From: Micrococcus porci
Lineage (GTDB): Bacteria; Actinomycetota; Actinomycetes; Actinomycetales; Micrococcaceae
Assembly: GCF_020097155.1 (NCBI RefSeq)
Contig: NZ_CP083691.1
Location: 186,001 to 250,000, forward strand
Direction: 5' to 3'
Length of the DNA: 64,000 nucleotides
Shown here: piece by piece, positions 21,440-31,000 of the stretch
Layout of the letters: each line of letters opens with the position of its first letter
How positions within the stretch are numbered: position 1 is the stretch's first letter
Translations under genes and position numbers: made by a program
Notes under the pieces: generated by a model
What the model saw: only the letters and a program-made list of their open reading frames with translations
The model's database searches: none
Told to the model about the DNA's origin: nothing

Positions 21440-22765
21440 GTGAGCGCCGCCGACTCCCTGTACTCCCGCCTGGTCACGCGCGACCCCGAGGCCGAGGCGG
21501 CGCTGCCCGGGCAGGTCCGCCGGGACCTGCCCGCCAACGGCCTGCGCCTGGTGGGCGCGAACACGCTGCAGTCCTCCGGGGACCAGATCGTCGACGCCGG
21601 CACCGTGCTCCCCTGGCTGTTCGCCGTCCTCGGCGTGCCAGCCGGCCTCGCGGGCCTGCTCAAGCCGGTCCGGGAGTCCCTGTCCATGCTCCCGCAGGCG
21701 CTGCTCACCCCGGTCGTCCTGCGGGCCCGGCGCCGCACCCGCGTGTTCGCCGCCGGCGCGGCGGTGCAGGCGGCCGCGGTGGCCGTGATGGCGGCCGTCG
21801 CCGCCGTCGGGCACGGGGCGGGAGCCGGTGTCGTGATCCTGGCGGCGCTGGCGGTGTTCTCGCTGGGCCGCTGCCTGTGCTCGATCGCGTCGAAGGACGT
21901 GCAGGGGCGCACCGTGCCCAAGGGGCAGCGCGGGCAGCTCACCGGCTGGTCCACCACAGCCTCGGGGCTGGTGGCGATCACCCTGGGCCTGGGGATCCGC
22001 CTGCTCGGCGGGGACGCGCTCTCCGCCGGGCGGCTGGCCGGGCTGCTCGCGGGCGGCGCGCTGCTGTGGGTGGGCGTGGCCCTCGTGTACCTGCGCATCC
22101 GCGAGCCCCGCGAGGACCCGGAGGAGTCCGGCGGCGCCCACGACGACGCCGGCGCCGCGGCCGTGCTCCGCCGGTCCTGGGCGCTGCTGCGGGACGACCG
22201 CCCGTTCCGGAGCTTCGTGACCGTGCGGTCCATGCTGCTGGTGACCTCCCTGTCCCCGCCGTTCCTGGTGATGCTGGCCCTGCAGGCCGGCACGGACGCG
22301 CTGGCCGGCCTGGGCGGGTTCGTGATCGCCTCCGGGGTGGCCTCGCTGATCGGCGGGCGGCTCTTCGGCCGGGCCGCCGACCGGTCCAGCCGTCGGCTGA
22401 TGGGGTCCACGGCCGGCGCGGCCTCCGCGGTGCTGGTGGCGGCGCTGGCCCTGACCTCCTGGCCTGGACTGCCGGCGTCGGCGGCGGGCGCGGTGCTGGT
22501 GGCGGCCTACTTCCTGGTGACGCTGCTGCACACCGGGGTGCGCACCGGGCGGAAGACCTACCTGGTGGACATGGCCTCCGGGGACACGCGCACCCTGTAC
22601 ACGGCCGTGTCCAACACGGCGATGGGCGTCATCCTGCTGGTGGTGGGCGCGGTGAGCTCGGCGATCGCCGCCGTGACCGTGCCCGGGGCCCTCCTGTTCC
22701 TGGCGGTGCTGGGCGTGGGCGGCGTCGTCGGCGGGGCGCGGCTGCCCGAGGTGTCCCAGGGCTGA
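21440..22765 (+). CDS. major facilitator superfamily transporter
   Basis: 441-aa membrane transporter with about 12 hydrophobic segments. The loops RRRTRVFAAG and GRAADRSSRRLMG resemble the charged MFS loop 2-3 motifs. Probable exporter; substrate unknown. The GTG at 21440 is 6 nt after TACGGT (21428-21433) and no Shine-Dalgarno is visible: leaderless. The nitroreductase diverges from it with only 60 bp between, so the two may share control. Confidence 0.83.
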   Translation: MSAADSLYSRLVTRDPEAEAALPGQVRRDLPANGLRLVGANTLQSSGDQIVDAGTVLPWLFAVLGVPAGLAGLLKPVRESLSMLPQALLTPVVLRARRRTRVFAAGAAVQAAAVAVMAAVAAVGHGAGAGVVILAALAVFSLGRCLCSIASKDVQGRTVPKGQRGQLTGWSTTASGLVAITLGLGIRLLGGDALSAGRLAGLLAGGALLWVGVALVYLRIREPREDPEESGGAHDDAGAAAVLRRSWALLRDDRPFRSFVTVRSMLLVTSLSPPFLVMLALQAGTDALAGLGGFVIASGVASLIGGRLFGRAADRSSRRLMGSTAGAASAVLVAALALTSWPGLPASAAGAVLVAAYFLVTLLHTGVRTGRKTYLVDMASGDTRTLYTAVSNTAMGVILLVVGAVSSAIAAVTVPGALLFLAVLGVGGVVGGARLPEVSQG

Positions 22766-22791
22766 GCGGGGCGCCGCCTAGGCTGGTCCCC

Positions 22792-24588
22792 ATGACCACG
22801 CAGCGCCTGACCACCCCGCCCTCGGAAGCCCGCAACCGACCGGAGACCCCGTGGTGGGTGGACGCCGTCGTCTACCAGGTCTATCCGCGGTCCTTCGCGG
22901 ACGGGGACGGCAACGGCATGGGCGACCTCCCGGGCGTCACCGCGAAGATCCCCTACCTGTCCCGGCTGGGCGTGGACGCGATCTGGCTCTCCCCGTTCTA
23001 CCTGTCACCCCAGCACGACGCCGGCTACGACGTCGCGGACTACCGCACCGTGGATCCGCGCTTCGGCACGCTGGCGGACGCGGACGCGCTGATCGACGCC
23101 GCGCACGCCGCGGACATCCGCGTGATCGTGGACCTGGTGCCGAACCACACCTCCTCCGAGCACCCGTGGTTCCAGGCCGCCATGGCCGCCGGCCCCGGCT
23201 CCCGCGAGCGCGCCCGCTACCACTTCACCGAGGGTCGCGGCGAGCACGGCGAGCTGCCCCCGAGCAACTGGGAGTCCACGTTCGGCGGCGGCGCCTGGTC
23301 CCGCGTGACGGAGGCCGACGGCACCCCCGGCCAGTGGTACCTGCACCTGTTCGACACCACCCAGCCGGACCTGAACTGGGAGAACCCGGAGGTCCGCGAG
23401 GAGTTCGAGTCCATCCTGCGGTTCTGGCTGGACCGCGGCGTGGACGGGTTCCGGGTGGACGTGGCCCACGGGCTCGTCAAGAAGCCCGGCTACCCGGACG
23501 CCGACCACACCCGCATGGGCATGGTCACGGACGCCGGTGAGGATCAGGACCCGGACTTCGACGTCGACGCGTTCGAGCCGGCCATGCCGTTCCTCGACCA
23601 GGACGGCGTGCACGAGGTCTACCGGCAGTGGCGGCGGGTGCTGGACTCGTACCCGCACGAGCCGATGATGGTCGCCGAGGCGTGGGTGTCCCCGCTGCCG
23701 CGCACCTTCCGCTATGTCCGCCCCGGGGAGATGCACCAGGCGTTCAACTTCACCTACCTCATGGCGGGCTGGGACGCGGAGTCGCTGACGTCGGCGATCG
23801 ACCGCTCCTTCACGGAGGCGGAGAAGGTCGGCGCGCCCAACACCTGGGTGCTCTCCAACCACGACACCGTGCGCCACACCTCCCGCTACGGCCTGTCCGA
23901 CCCCACCGCCTACCCGGCGGGCATCACCGCCGAGGACGAGCAGCCGGACGAGGCCCTGGGCCGCCGTCGGGCGCGCGCCGCGGCCATGATCGAGCTGGCC
24001 CTGCCGGGCTCCGCGTACATCTACCAGGGTGACGAGCTCGGCCTGCCCGAACACACCACCCTGCCCGCGGAGCTGCGCGAGGACCCGTACTTCTTCCGCA
24101 CCGGGGGCGCGGAACCCGGCCGCGACGGCTGCCGGATCCCCCTGCCCTGGGCCGCGGACGAGCCCGCGCTCGGGTTCAGCGGCCCCGACGCCGACGCCGC
24201 CCCGTGGCTGCCGCAGCCGGACTCGTTCCGCGTGCTGGCCGCAGACCGGCAGGTGGGCGTGGAGGGCTCGCACTTCGAGCTGTATCGCCACCTGCTGCAG
24301 ATCCGCGCGGAGCTGGACCTGGGCACCGGCACGTTCGCGTGGTCCGCGGAGCACCACCGCCCGGAGCAGGGCGTGCTCGCGTTCACGGTGAGCTCGGGCG
24401 GGGGCCGCCACCTGGGGTCCGGCGTGCCCATCCCGGCCCGGACCGTGCTGGTCATGGCCAACATCGGCGACACCCCCGTCGCTCTGCCCGGGGACCACGT
24501 GCGGGCGCAGTTCTCGCTGCCCGAGTCCGAGGCCGTCGTGGACGACCGTCTCGCGCCCGACGCCGCGGCCTGGCTGCTGTTGCGCTGA
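22792..24588 (+). CDS. GH13 alpha-glucosidase
   Basis: 598-aa cytoplasmic glycoside hydrolase (oligo-1,6-glucosidase/alpha-glucosidase type) releasing glucose from alpha-glucans, maltose or sucrose-like substrates. The four GH13 regions are clear: DLVPNHTS, GFRVDVAHG (nucleophile Asp), VAEAW (acid/base Glu) and LSNHDTVRH (third Asp). VVYQVYPRSFADGDGNGMGD is the usual N-terminus. No signal peptide. TAGGCT (22779-22784) lies 7 nt before the ATG. Confidence 0.93.
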   Translation: MTTQRLTTPPSEARNRPETPWWVDAVVYQVYPRSFADGDGNGMGDLPGVTAKIPYLSRLGVDAIWLSPFYLSPQHDAGYDVADYRTVDPRFGTLADADALIDAAHAADIRVIVDLVPNHTSSEHPWFQAAMAAGPGSRERARYHFTEGRGEHGELPPSNWESTFGGGAWSRVTEADGTPGQWYLHLFDTTQPDLNWENPEVREEFESILRFWLDRGVDGFRVDVAHGLVKKPGYPDADHTRMGMVTDAGEDQDPDFDVDAFEPAMPFLDQDGVHEVYRQWRRVLDSYPHEPMMVAEAWVSPLPRTFRYVRPGEMHQAFNFTYLMAGWDAESLTSAIDRSFTEAEKVGAPNTWVLSNHDTVRHTSRYGLSDPTAYPAGITAEDEQPDEALGRRRARAAAMIELALPGSAYIYQGDELGLPEHTTLPAELREDPYFFRTGGAEPGRDGCRIPLPWAADEPALGFSGPDADAAPWLPQPDSFRVLAADRQVGVEGSHFELYRHLLQIRAELDLGTGTFAWSAEHHRPEQGVLAFTVSSGGGRHLGSGVPIPARTVLVMANIGDTPVALPGDHVRAQFSLPESEAVVDDRLAPDAAAWLLLR

Positions 24589-24603
24589 GATCCACCGCCC
24601 CGT

Positions 24604-24646
24604 GGACATCCCGTCGTCACGCCTCGTGAGTGACGACGGGATGTCC
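24604..24646 (+). terminator. long-armed hairpin after the glucosidase gene
   Basis: GGACATCCCGTCGTCAC pairs perfectly with GTGACGACGGGATGTCC across a 9-nt loop, 16 bp past the stop. Confidence 0.8.
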
Positions 24647-24762
24647 GCCTGGACCGCCCCCGGCGGGCGAGCCGTCTCCGTTCGACGCGGGAATTGGCGC
24701 CGACGTGTGGGGCACGCCACCATAGCGTGTCATCCACCTCACTTCTCGAGCGGAGCACCCAC

Positions 24763-26226
24763 GTGAACGCTTCCCCCTCCGGCGCCCATGCCGTCGACCA
24801 CCCGCGCGACGACGCCGCGCATGCCGCGCAGTCACAGCTGCACCGCGGCCTCAGCCAGCGCCACATCATGTTCATCGCCCTCGGCACCGCGATCGGCACG
24901 GGCCTGTTCTACGGCTCCGCCGGCGGCATCCAGACCGCGGGCCCCGGCGTCATCCTGTCCTTCCTCATCGCCGGCTTCGCCGTGTACCTCGTGATGCGCG
25001 CCCTGGGCGAGATGACGCTGCGCGAGCCCGTCTCCGGCTCCTTCGCGGCCTACGCCTCGCGCTACCTCGGGCCCTTCGCCGGCTACGTGACCGGGTGGAC
25101 CTTCGTGTTCGAGCTGGCCGTCGTGATCGTGGCGGACACCGCGGCCGTCACCAAGTACATGGCCTTCTGGTTCCCGGGCGTGCCCGCATGGGCGTGGGTC
25201 GCCGCGACCATCCTCGTGATCGGCCTCGTGAACCTCACCCACGTGGGCAACTTCGGCGAGGCCGAGTTCTGGCTGACCCTCATCAAGATCGGCGCCATCG
25301 TCGCCATGATCTTCGGCGGCCTCATCCTCATGTTCACCGGCGCCTCGTTCACCGACGGCACCCCCGCCGGCCTGCACAACCTGGTCGACCACGGCGGCTT
25401 CCTGCCCCACGGCTTCGGGGGTGTCCTGATCGCGCTGACCATCGTGACCTTCTCCTTCGGCGGCATCGAGACCCTCGGCGTGGCCGCGGGCGAGGCCAAG
25501 GACCCGGAGACGGCGCTGCCGAAGGCCATCAACACGGTCCCGGTGCGCATCCTGCTCTTCTACGTGCTCACCATGGTCGTCATCATGTCCCTGGTCCCGT
25601 GGAGCGCGGTGGACGGCAAGACCAGCCCGTTCGTGCAGATCTTCGAGGGCCTCGGAGTGCCGTTCGCGCCGCACATCCTCAACTTCGTGGTGCTCACCGC
25701 GGCGATCTCCGCCATCAACGCGTGCATCTACGCCTCGGGTCGCCTGCTCTACGCGATGGCCCACGACGGCCAGGCGCCCCGCGCCTTCACCCGCACCACC
25801 GCCAACGGCGTGCCGTGGCTGACCGTCGCCGTGATGCTGGGTGTCATGGTGCTCGGCGCCATCCTCATCACGGTGAACCCGGACGCGTTCGGCCTGATCG
25901 CCGGCGTCGCCTCGTTCGCCGTGGTGCTGACCTGGACCATGATCTTCCTGTCCCACCGCGCCATGCGGGCCCGCGTCAAGGAGGCCGGCGCCCCGCCGTC
26001 GGTGTACCCCATGCCGTTCGGGATCGTCGGCACCGTGCTCGGCCTCGCCTTCGTGGCGACCGTGGTCATCACCATGGCCACCATCCCGGAGTCCCGCCAG
26101 GCGCTGCTGATCGGCCTGGCCTGGGTCGTGGCCCTGACGGCCGCGTGGTTCGTCACCGGCGTGCGGAAGACCGCCGCCCTGCACGACCGCACGGGCCAGC
26201 TGCCCGTGGTGCACCGGCACCACTGA
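24763..26226 (+). CDS. amino acid permease (APC superfamily), first of a tandem pair
   Basis: 487-aa, 12-TM cation-coupled amino acid importer. HIMFIALGTAIGTGLFYGSA is the TM1 consensus of the family, with the glycine-rich unwound segment, and GEMTLREPVSGSFAAYASRY in the TM2-3 loop is the other hallmark. Specificity cannot be assigned. The GTG at 24763 follows CGGAGC. The next gene is a close paralogue separated by a terminator, which points to separate control. Confidence 0.9.
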   Translation: MNASPSGAHAVDHPRDDAAHAAQSQLHRGLSQRHIMFIALGTAIGTGLFYGSAGGIQTAGPGVILSFLIAGFAVYLVMRALGEMTLREPVSGSFAAYASRYLGPFAGYVTGWTFVFELAVVIVADTAAVTKYMAFWFPGVPAWAWVAATILVIGLVNLTHVGNFGEAEFWLTLIKIGAIVAMIFGGLILMFTGASFTDGTPAGLHNLVDHGGFLPHGFGGVLIALTIVTFSFGGIETLGVAAGEAKDPETALPKAINTVPVRILLFYVLTMVVIMSLVPWSAVDGKTSPFVQIFEGLGVPFAPHILNFVVLTAAISAINACIYASGRLLYAMAHDGQAPRAFTRTTANGVPWLTVAVMLGVMVLGAILITVNPDAFGLIAGVASFAVVLTWTMIFLSHRAMRARVKEAGAPPSVYPMPFGIVGTVLGLAFVATVVITMATIPESRQALLIGLAWVVALTAAWFVTGVRKTAALHDRTGQLPVVHRHH

Positions 26227-26242
26227 GCGCGACGGCGTCGCA

Positions 26243-26279
26243 GGTCGGAGGCCCTTCCCGCCGGGGAGGGCCTCCGACC
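26243..26279 (+). terminator. terminator between tandem permease genes
   Basis: GGTCGGAGGCCCT pairs with AGGGCCTCCGACC across an 11-nt loop. Confidence 0.82.
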
Positions 26280-26390
26280 GTCCTCGGACGAGGAGGGGGC
26301 GACGTCGTCCGCCGGAACGAACCGGGCCCAGACGACGACGCGCGGTACTGTGGCCCCGCTCTCGTCCCTTCCCCCTGGAGTGGAGACCCC

Positions 26391-27869
26391 GTGCAGTCCA
26401 CCCCCGCCCCCGAGGCCCCCGCGCAGGCGCAGCTGCAACGCGGGCTGAACCCTCGGCACATCACCTTCATCGCGCTCGGCACCGCCGTCGGGACAGGCCT
26501 GTTCTACGGCTCCGCCGCGGGCATCCAGGCCGCGGGCCCCGGCGTCGTCCTGGCATTCATGCTGGCTGGCGCGGCCGTGTACCTGGTGATGCGCGCCCTC
26601 GGCGAGATGGCCGTCCGGGAGCCGATCTCCGGCTCCTTCGTCGCCTACGCGTCCCGCTACCTCGGCCCGTTCGCCGGATTCCTCACCGGCTGGACCTACG
26701 TGTTCGAGCTCGCGGTGGTGATCGTGGCGGACACGACCGCCGTCACCGTCTACATGGCCTTCTGGTACCCCGACGTCCCGGCGTGGGTGTGGGTGGCCGC
26801 CACCATGGTCGTGCTGGGCCTGATCAACGTCACCCACGTGGGCAGCTTCGGCGAGGCGGAGTTCTGGTTCTCCCTCATCAAGGTCCTGGCCATCGTGGGC
26901 ATGATCTTCGGCGGCGTGATCCTCATGTTCTCCGGCGCGTCCTTCCAGGACGGCGTGACCCCCGGCCCCCACAACCTCGTGGAGCACGGCGGCTTCCTCC
27001 CGCACGGGCTCATGGGCGTCCTGACCGCCCTGACCATCGTGACGTTCTCCTTCGGCGGCACGGAGACCCTCGGCATCGCCGCGGGCGAGGCCGAGGACCC
27101 GGCGAGCGCCCTGCCCCGCGCCGTGAACACGGTGCCGGTGCGCATCCTCTTTTTCTACATCGGCTCCATGCTGGTGATCATGTCCCTGGTGCCGTGGACC
27201 ACCGTGGACGGCGAGACCAGCCCGTTCGTGCAGATCTTCGAGACCCTCGGGGTGCCGTTCGCCCCGCACCTGCTGAACTTCGTGGTGCTCACCGCGGCGG
27301 TCTCCGCGATCAACGCGTGCATCTTCACCAACGCCCGCCTGCTGCACCACATGGCGCACGACGGGCACGCGCCCCGCGTCTTCACAGCCGTCACCCGCGG
27401 CGGCGTGCCGTGGGTGACCGTGGTGGCGATGCTGGGCGTGATGGCGGCCGGCGCCGTGTTCATGAGCGTGAAGGAGGACACCTTCGGGATCGTCGCCGGC
27501 GTGGCCACGTTCGCGGTGGTGTTCACCTGGGCCCTGATCCTGGCCTCCCACCTCGGCATGCGGCGGGCACTCGCGCGGCACGGCCAGGCACCGGGAGCGT
27601 TCCCGATGCCCGGTGGGCGGGTCGGCGCGTGGCTCGGCCTGGCCTTCGTGGCCGTGGTGGCCGGGACCATGGCGTTCGACCAGGGCGGCGCCGTCCTGGG
27701 CGCCCTCGGCGGCCCGGACGCCCTCCAGACCGCGCTCGCCCAGCCGTTCGTGATCGGCGTGCTCTGGCTGGCCGTGCTCGCGGCCGCGTGGGCGGTGCCC
27801 GCGGTGCGGCGCAGCGCCCACCGCCACGACCGCCACGGCACCCCGCCGCCCCTCACCTGGGACGTCTGA
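26391..27869 (+). CDS. amino acid permease (APC superfamily), second of a tandem pair
   Basis: 492-aa, 12-TM transporter very similar to the preceding gene along its length (HITFIALGTAVGTGLFYGSA; GEMAVREPISGSFVAYASRY; VTFSFGGTETLGIAAGEAED). The C-terminal third has drifted most and includes an extra loop (DQGGAVLGALGGPDAL). The GTG at 26391 is preceded by GGAG at modest spacing; TACTGT at 26346-26351 may be its promoter, giving a leader of about 40 nt. Tandem duplication followed by divergence is likely. Confidence 0.9.
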   Translation: MQSTPAPEAPAQAQLQRGLNPRHITFIALGTAVGTGLFYGSAAGIQAAGPGVVLAFMLAGAAVYLVMRALGEMAVREPISGSFVAYASRYLGPFAGFLTGWTYVFELAVVIVADTTAVTVYMAFWYPDVPAWVWVAATMVVLGLINVTHVGSFGEAEFWFSLIKVLAIVGMIFGGVILMFSGASFQDGVTPGPHNLVEHGGFLPHGLMGVLTALTIVTFSFGGTETLGIAAGEAEDPASALPRAVNTVPVRILFFYIGSMLVIMSLVPWTTVDGETSPFVQIFETLGVPFAPHLLNFVVLTAAVSAINACIFTNARLLHHMAHDGHAPRVFTAVTRGGVPWVTVVAMLGVMAAGAVFMSVKEDTFGIVAGVATFAVVFTWALILASHLGMRRALARHGQAPGAFPMPGGRVGAWLGLAFVAVVAGTMAFDQGGAVLGALGGPDALQTALAQPFVIGVLWLAVLAAAWAVPAVRRSAHRHDRHGTPPPLTWDV

Positions 27870-27882
27870 GACCGTCCCCCGC

Positions 27883-27930
27883 ACGACGGCGGCCCGCCGC
27901 CTCCACGGGGAGGCGACGGGCCGTCGTCGT
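27883..27930. terminator. bidirectional terminator
   Basis: ACGACGGCGGCCCG and CGCCTCC pair with GGAGGCG and CGGGCCGTCGTCGT, with one bulge, between the convergent permease and BCCT genes. Confidence 0.8.
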
Positions 27931-27982
27931 CCCCGGAGGCCCGGGGAGGGTGCTGGACGGGGCGACGTCAGCGGGCGGGGCG

Positions 27983-29899
27983 TCAGCGGGCGGTGGAGCC
28001 GCCGCGCGTCGTGTCCGGCCGCGCCGATGTGGCCGTGGCGTCCTCGTGCAGGCGGATCTCGTCGTCCGGGCCGGGGGAGGCCAGCCGTGCGATCGTGCGC
28101 TGGTGGTCACGGCTGAGCGAGGCCCACCACTGCGAGGCGGCCACGGGGCCGCCCTCGACGACCTCGTCGTCGTCCGTGTCCTTGCCGAGCCGGTCCTGGA
28201 TGGAGGCCAGCATGGCCTGACGGCGGACCGCCTCCACGCGCGCGGCCGAGTAGCCGAGCGAGCGGAACGTGGCCACGCACATGACCAGCATGAGCACGGA
28301 GAACGGCAGGCCGATGGTGATGGCCAGCGTCTGGATGGCGGACAGGCCTCCCGCGGCGAGCAGGGCCGCCGCCATGAACGCAGTGGCGATCGCGAAGAAG
28401 ATCTTGACGGCGGTCTTCGGGTTCACGTCGCCGCCCGTGGCCAGCATGCCCATCACGAGCGCGCCGGAGTCCGCGGAGGTGACGAAGAAGATGCCCGAGA
28501 GGATGATGGCGCCGATCACCAGCAGCAGGCCCGCCGGGAGCTGCTCCAGGACCTGGAAGAGGGCGGAGTTGGAGTCGATCGCGCCGTCGGCGCCCACCAC
28601 GGAGGTGTAGCCGGCCGGGCGGACGGTCTCCAGCCAGATGGCGGTGCCGCCGAGGATGCCGAACCACACCACGCAGACGAGGGTGGGCACCAGCAGCACG
28701 CCCATCAGGAACTCGCGCACGGTGCGGCCGCGGGAGATGCGGGCGATGAAGATGCCCACGAACGGGGTCCAGGACATCCACCAGCCCCAGTAGTAGGCGG
28801 TCCATCCTGCCTGCCAGGCGTCGCCCTCGGCGCCGTAGAACGCGGAGACGTTCAGGGAGTCGGCGAAGAAGTTCTGCAGGTAGGCGCCGAACGACTGCAC
28901 GGTCTCCTTCAGGAGGAAGGGGGTCGGGCCGACGAGCGCGATGAACAGCAGCAGCCCCGCGGCGAGCACGAGGTTGATGTTGGAGAGCCACTTCATGCCG
29001 CGCTCCACGCCGGAGACCACGGTGTACATGACCACGCAGGTCACCGCCGCGATCATGGCGTACTCGAGCCAGGGGGAGTCCGCGGGGACGATGCCCAGGG
29101 AGCGCAGTCCGGCGGCCATCTGCGTGACGCCGAGGCCGAGGGAGGTGGCCACGCCGAAGACGGTGCCGATCAGGGCGATGTTGTCGATCAGGTGCCCCCA
29201 GCCGCCGCGCACGCGCCGCTCGCCGAGCAGCGGCTCGAACGCCCAGCGCAGGGAGAGGGGGCGGCCGCGGCGGTGGATCGCCAGGCCCACGGCCACCCCC
29301 ACGACGGCGTAGATCGCCCAGGGCTGCAGGCCCCAGTGGAGGAACGTGGTCGCCAGGGCGGACTGGGCCGCCTGGGCCTCGGTGGGATTGGCCGCGGCCA
29401 GATCCGGGCGGGGACTGGTGAAGTGCATGAGCGGCTCGGTCATGCCGAAGAAGACGAGGCCGATGCCCATGCCCGCCGCGAACAGCAGGGCGAACCAGGA
29501 CATCGTGGAGAACTCAGGCTTCTCGTCGGGCTTGCCGAGCGTGATGGAGCCTTTGCGGGAGAACACGAGGTAGGCGCAGAACACCACGAAGGCGAACGCG
29601 ACGATCGCGTACCACCAGGAGAAGTTCCGGATGATCGCGGCCTGGACGTCGCCGATGACGTCGGTCATCTGCGCGGGGAACGCGAGGGTCGCGACCACGA
29701 AGAGCAGGACGATCAGGGTGGAGGGCCAGAAGACCCAGGGCAACAGGCCCGCGTGGCCCCGGTCGGCCTGATCCGCGGTGGCGGGGGCCGGGTGCTTCAC
29801 GTCGGGGTCGGGCCCGGTCCGGTGGGGGCGGTTCGCTGCCGGCGCATCGGCGTCGCGCCCCGCGGGGGCGGGTGTCATCGAAGGCGGAGTGTCGGTCAT
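27983..29899 (-). CDS. BCCT-family betaine/choline/carnitine transporter
   Basis: 638-aa, 12-TM sodium- or proton-coupled importer of osmoprotectants such as glycine betaine. MGIGLVFFGMTEPLMHF contains the glycine-rich TM3 motif, and WTAYYWGWWMSWTPFVGIFIARISRGRTVREF is the aromatic TM8 signature (residues quoted are positions of about 375-406). The N-terminal about 45 residues and C-terminal about 90 residues are hydrophilic and charged, as in osmosensing members. The start follows TAACTT (minus strand, 29907-29912) by 7 nt. Confidence 0.93.
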   Translation of the reverse strand: MTDTPPSMTPAPAGRDADAPAANRPHRTGPDPDVKHPAPATADQADRGHAGLLPWVFWPSTLIVLLFVVATLAFPAQMTDVIGDVQAAIIRNFSWWYAIVAFAFVVFCAYLVFSRKGSITLGKPDEKPEFSTMSWFALLFAAGMGIGLVFFGMTEPLMHFTSPRPDLAAANPTEAQAAQSALATTFLHWGLQPWAIYAVVGVAVGLAIHRRGRPLSLRWAFEPLLGERRVRGGWGHLIDNIALIGTVFGVATSLGLGVTQMAAGLRSLGIVPADSPWLEYAMIAAVTCVVMYTVVSGVERGMKWLSNINLVLAAGLLLFIALVGPTPFLLKETVQSFGAYLQNFFADSLNVSAFYGAEGDAWQAGWTAYYWGWWMSWTPFVGIFIARISRGRTVREFLMGVLLVPTLVCVVWFGILGGTAIWLETVRPAGYTSVVGADGAIDSNSALFQVLEQLPAGLLLVIGAIILSGIFFVTSADSGALVMGMLATGGDVNPKTAVKIFFAIATAFMAAALLAAGGLSAIQTLAITIGLPFSVLMLVMCVATFRSLGYSAARVEAVRRQAMLASIQDRLGKDTDDDEVVEGGPVAASQWWASLSRDHQRTIARLASPGPDDEIRLHEDATATSARPDTTRGGSTAR

Positions 29900-30023
29900 T
29901 CCATCGAAGTTACGGGGTCGACGTCGCCGCACGAACCGCTGATCGCCCCGGATCCCCCGGAATCACGTCAGTGGATGTGAGGGATCTCACGCCACCCGGC
30001 CCCGATCGGAGGTCGGAGGACGA

Positions 30024-30053
30024 CGAAGGCCCCCGCAGCAGCGGGGGCCTTCG
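30024..30053 (-). terminator. terminator of the tRNA cluster
   Basis: CGAAGGCCCCCGC, AGCA loop, GCGGGGGCCTTCG, located 7 bp past the tRNA-Phe 3' end on the minus strand. Confidence 0.85.
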
Positions 30054-30059
30054 TGAGTG

Positions 30060-30132
30060 TGGCTCCGACCGGCGTCGATCCGGTGACCTTACGATTTTCA
30101 GTCGTACGCTCTACCAACTGAGCTACAGAGCC
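30060..30132 (-). tRNA. tRNA-Phe (GAA)
   Basis: 73 nt, full cloverleaf. Acceptor GGCTCTG / CGGAGCC; anticodon loop CTGAAAA; no encoded CCA. The T loop reads ATCGACG, so the usually invariant T54 is A. Third gene of a Glu-Asp-Phe cluster. Confidence 0.93.
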
Positions 30133-30209
30133 AGGCGATTCGCATCGCCGGGATCCTCGTGTCACCGGACTCCGTAGAACCGAAGAAACCGGTGATCGGA
30201 TGATCCGAG

Positions 30210-30283
30210 CGACCCTGACGGGACTTGAACCCGCGACCTCCGCCGTGACAGGGCGGCGCGCTAACCAACTGCGCTACAGGGCC
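30210..30283 (-). tRNA. tRNA-Asp (GTC)
   Basis: 74 nt. Acceptor GGCCCTG / CAGGGTC with one G-U pair, anticodon loop CTGTCAC, normal T loop TTCAAGT, discriminator G; CCA not encoded. Confidence 0.96.
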
Positions 30284-30411
30284 TTGTTCTGTTGTACGCC
30301 GCTCCGGATCTCTCCTTGCAACGAGTAGAGACTCTATCAGAGCGTCTGCGCGCCGTGCAAATCGACTCTCGCGCGTCCTCCGCAGACGCCGTGGAGCCGG
30401 CCTGCCGTGCG

Positions 30412-30484
<73 letters not shown>

Positions 30485-30571
30485 GCGCCCGCCGGCGGAC
30501 CGACGGACCCGTGAAGTCTATAGGGTGGGCGCACCCGACCGACACCCGCCGTCCGAACCCCAGGAGGCCCC

Positions 30572-30937
30572 GTGGAGACGTGGATGAGCGAGGAGGAGTT
30601 CGACGCCGCCGTCGACGCCGCCCTGCTGCGCATCCCGGACGAGCTCGCCCGGCTGCTCACCAACGTCGTGGTGATCGTCGAGGACGAGTACGAGCCGCAG
30701 CGCTGGGAGGACCCGGACACGGAGCTGTTCGGCGTGTTCGAGGGGTTCAGCCTGGCCGAGCGGGCCGAGGCGGCCTGGCAGCTGCCGGACCGGATCGTGA
30801 TCTTCCGCGGCCCCCTCACCCGGCACTGCCGCAGCCGCGCGGAGCTCGAGCACGAGATCACCGTGACGGTGATGCACGAGGTGGGGCACTTCTTCGGGAT
30901 CTCGGAGGAGCGCCTCCACGAGCTCGGCTGGGGCTGA
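30572..30937 (+). CDS. minimal zincin-like metallopeptidase family protein
   Basis: 121-aa small protein of the DUF1025/zincin_1 family. MHEVGHFFGISEERLHELG provides the zinc motif HExxH plus a later conserved His. Proteolytic activity is presumed, not shown by sequence. The GTG at 30572 follows CAGGAGG at good spacing. Lies beside the tRNA cluster with its own terminator. Confidence 0.85.
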   Translation: METWMSEEEFDAAVDAALLRIPDELARLLTNVVVIVEDEYEPQRWEDPDTELFGVFEGFSLAERAEAAWQLPDRIVIFRGPLTRHCRSRAELEHEITVTVMHEVGHFFGISEERLHELGWG

Positions 30938-30943
30938 ACACGG

Positions 30944-30976
30944 CGGACGCCCGGCCCGTGGCGGGCCGGGCGTCCG
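30944..30976. terminator. bidirectional terminator
   Basis: CGGACGCCCGGCCCG, TGG loop, CGGGCCGGGCGTCCG: 15 perfect base pairs between convergent genes. Confidence 0.87.
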
Positions 30977-31000
30977 GTGCGTCCGAGGGGCGGGGGCGGC

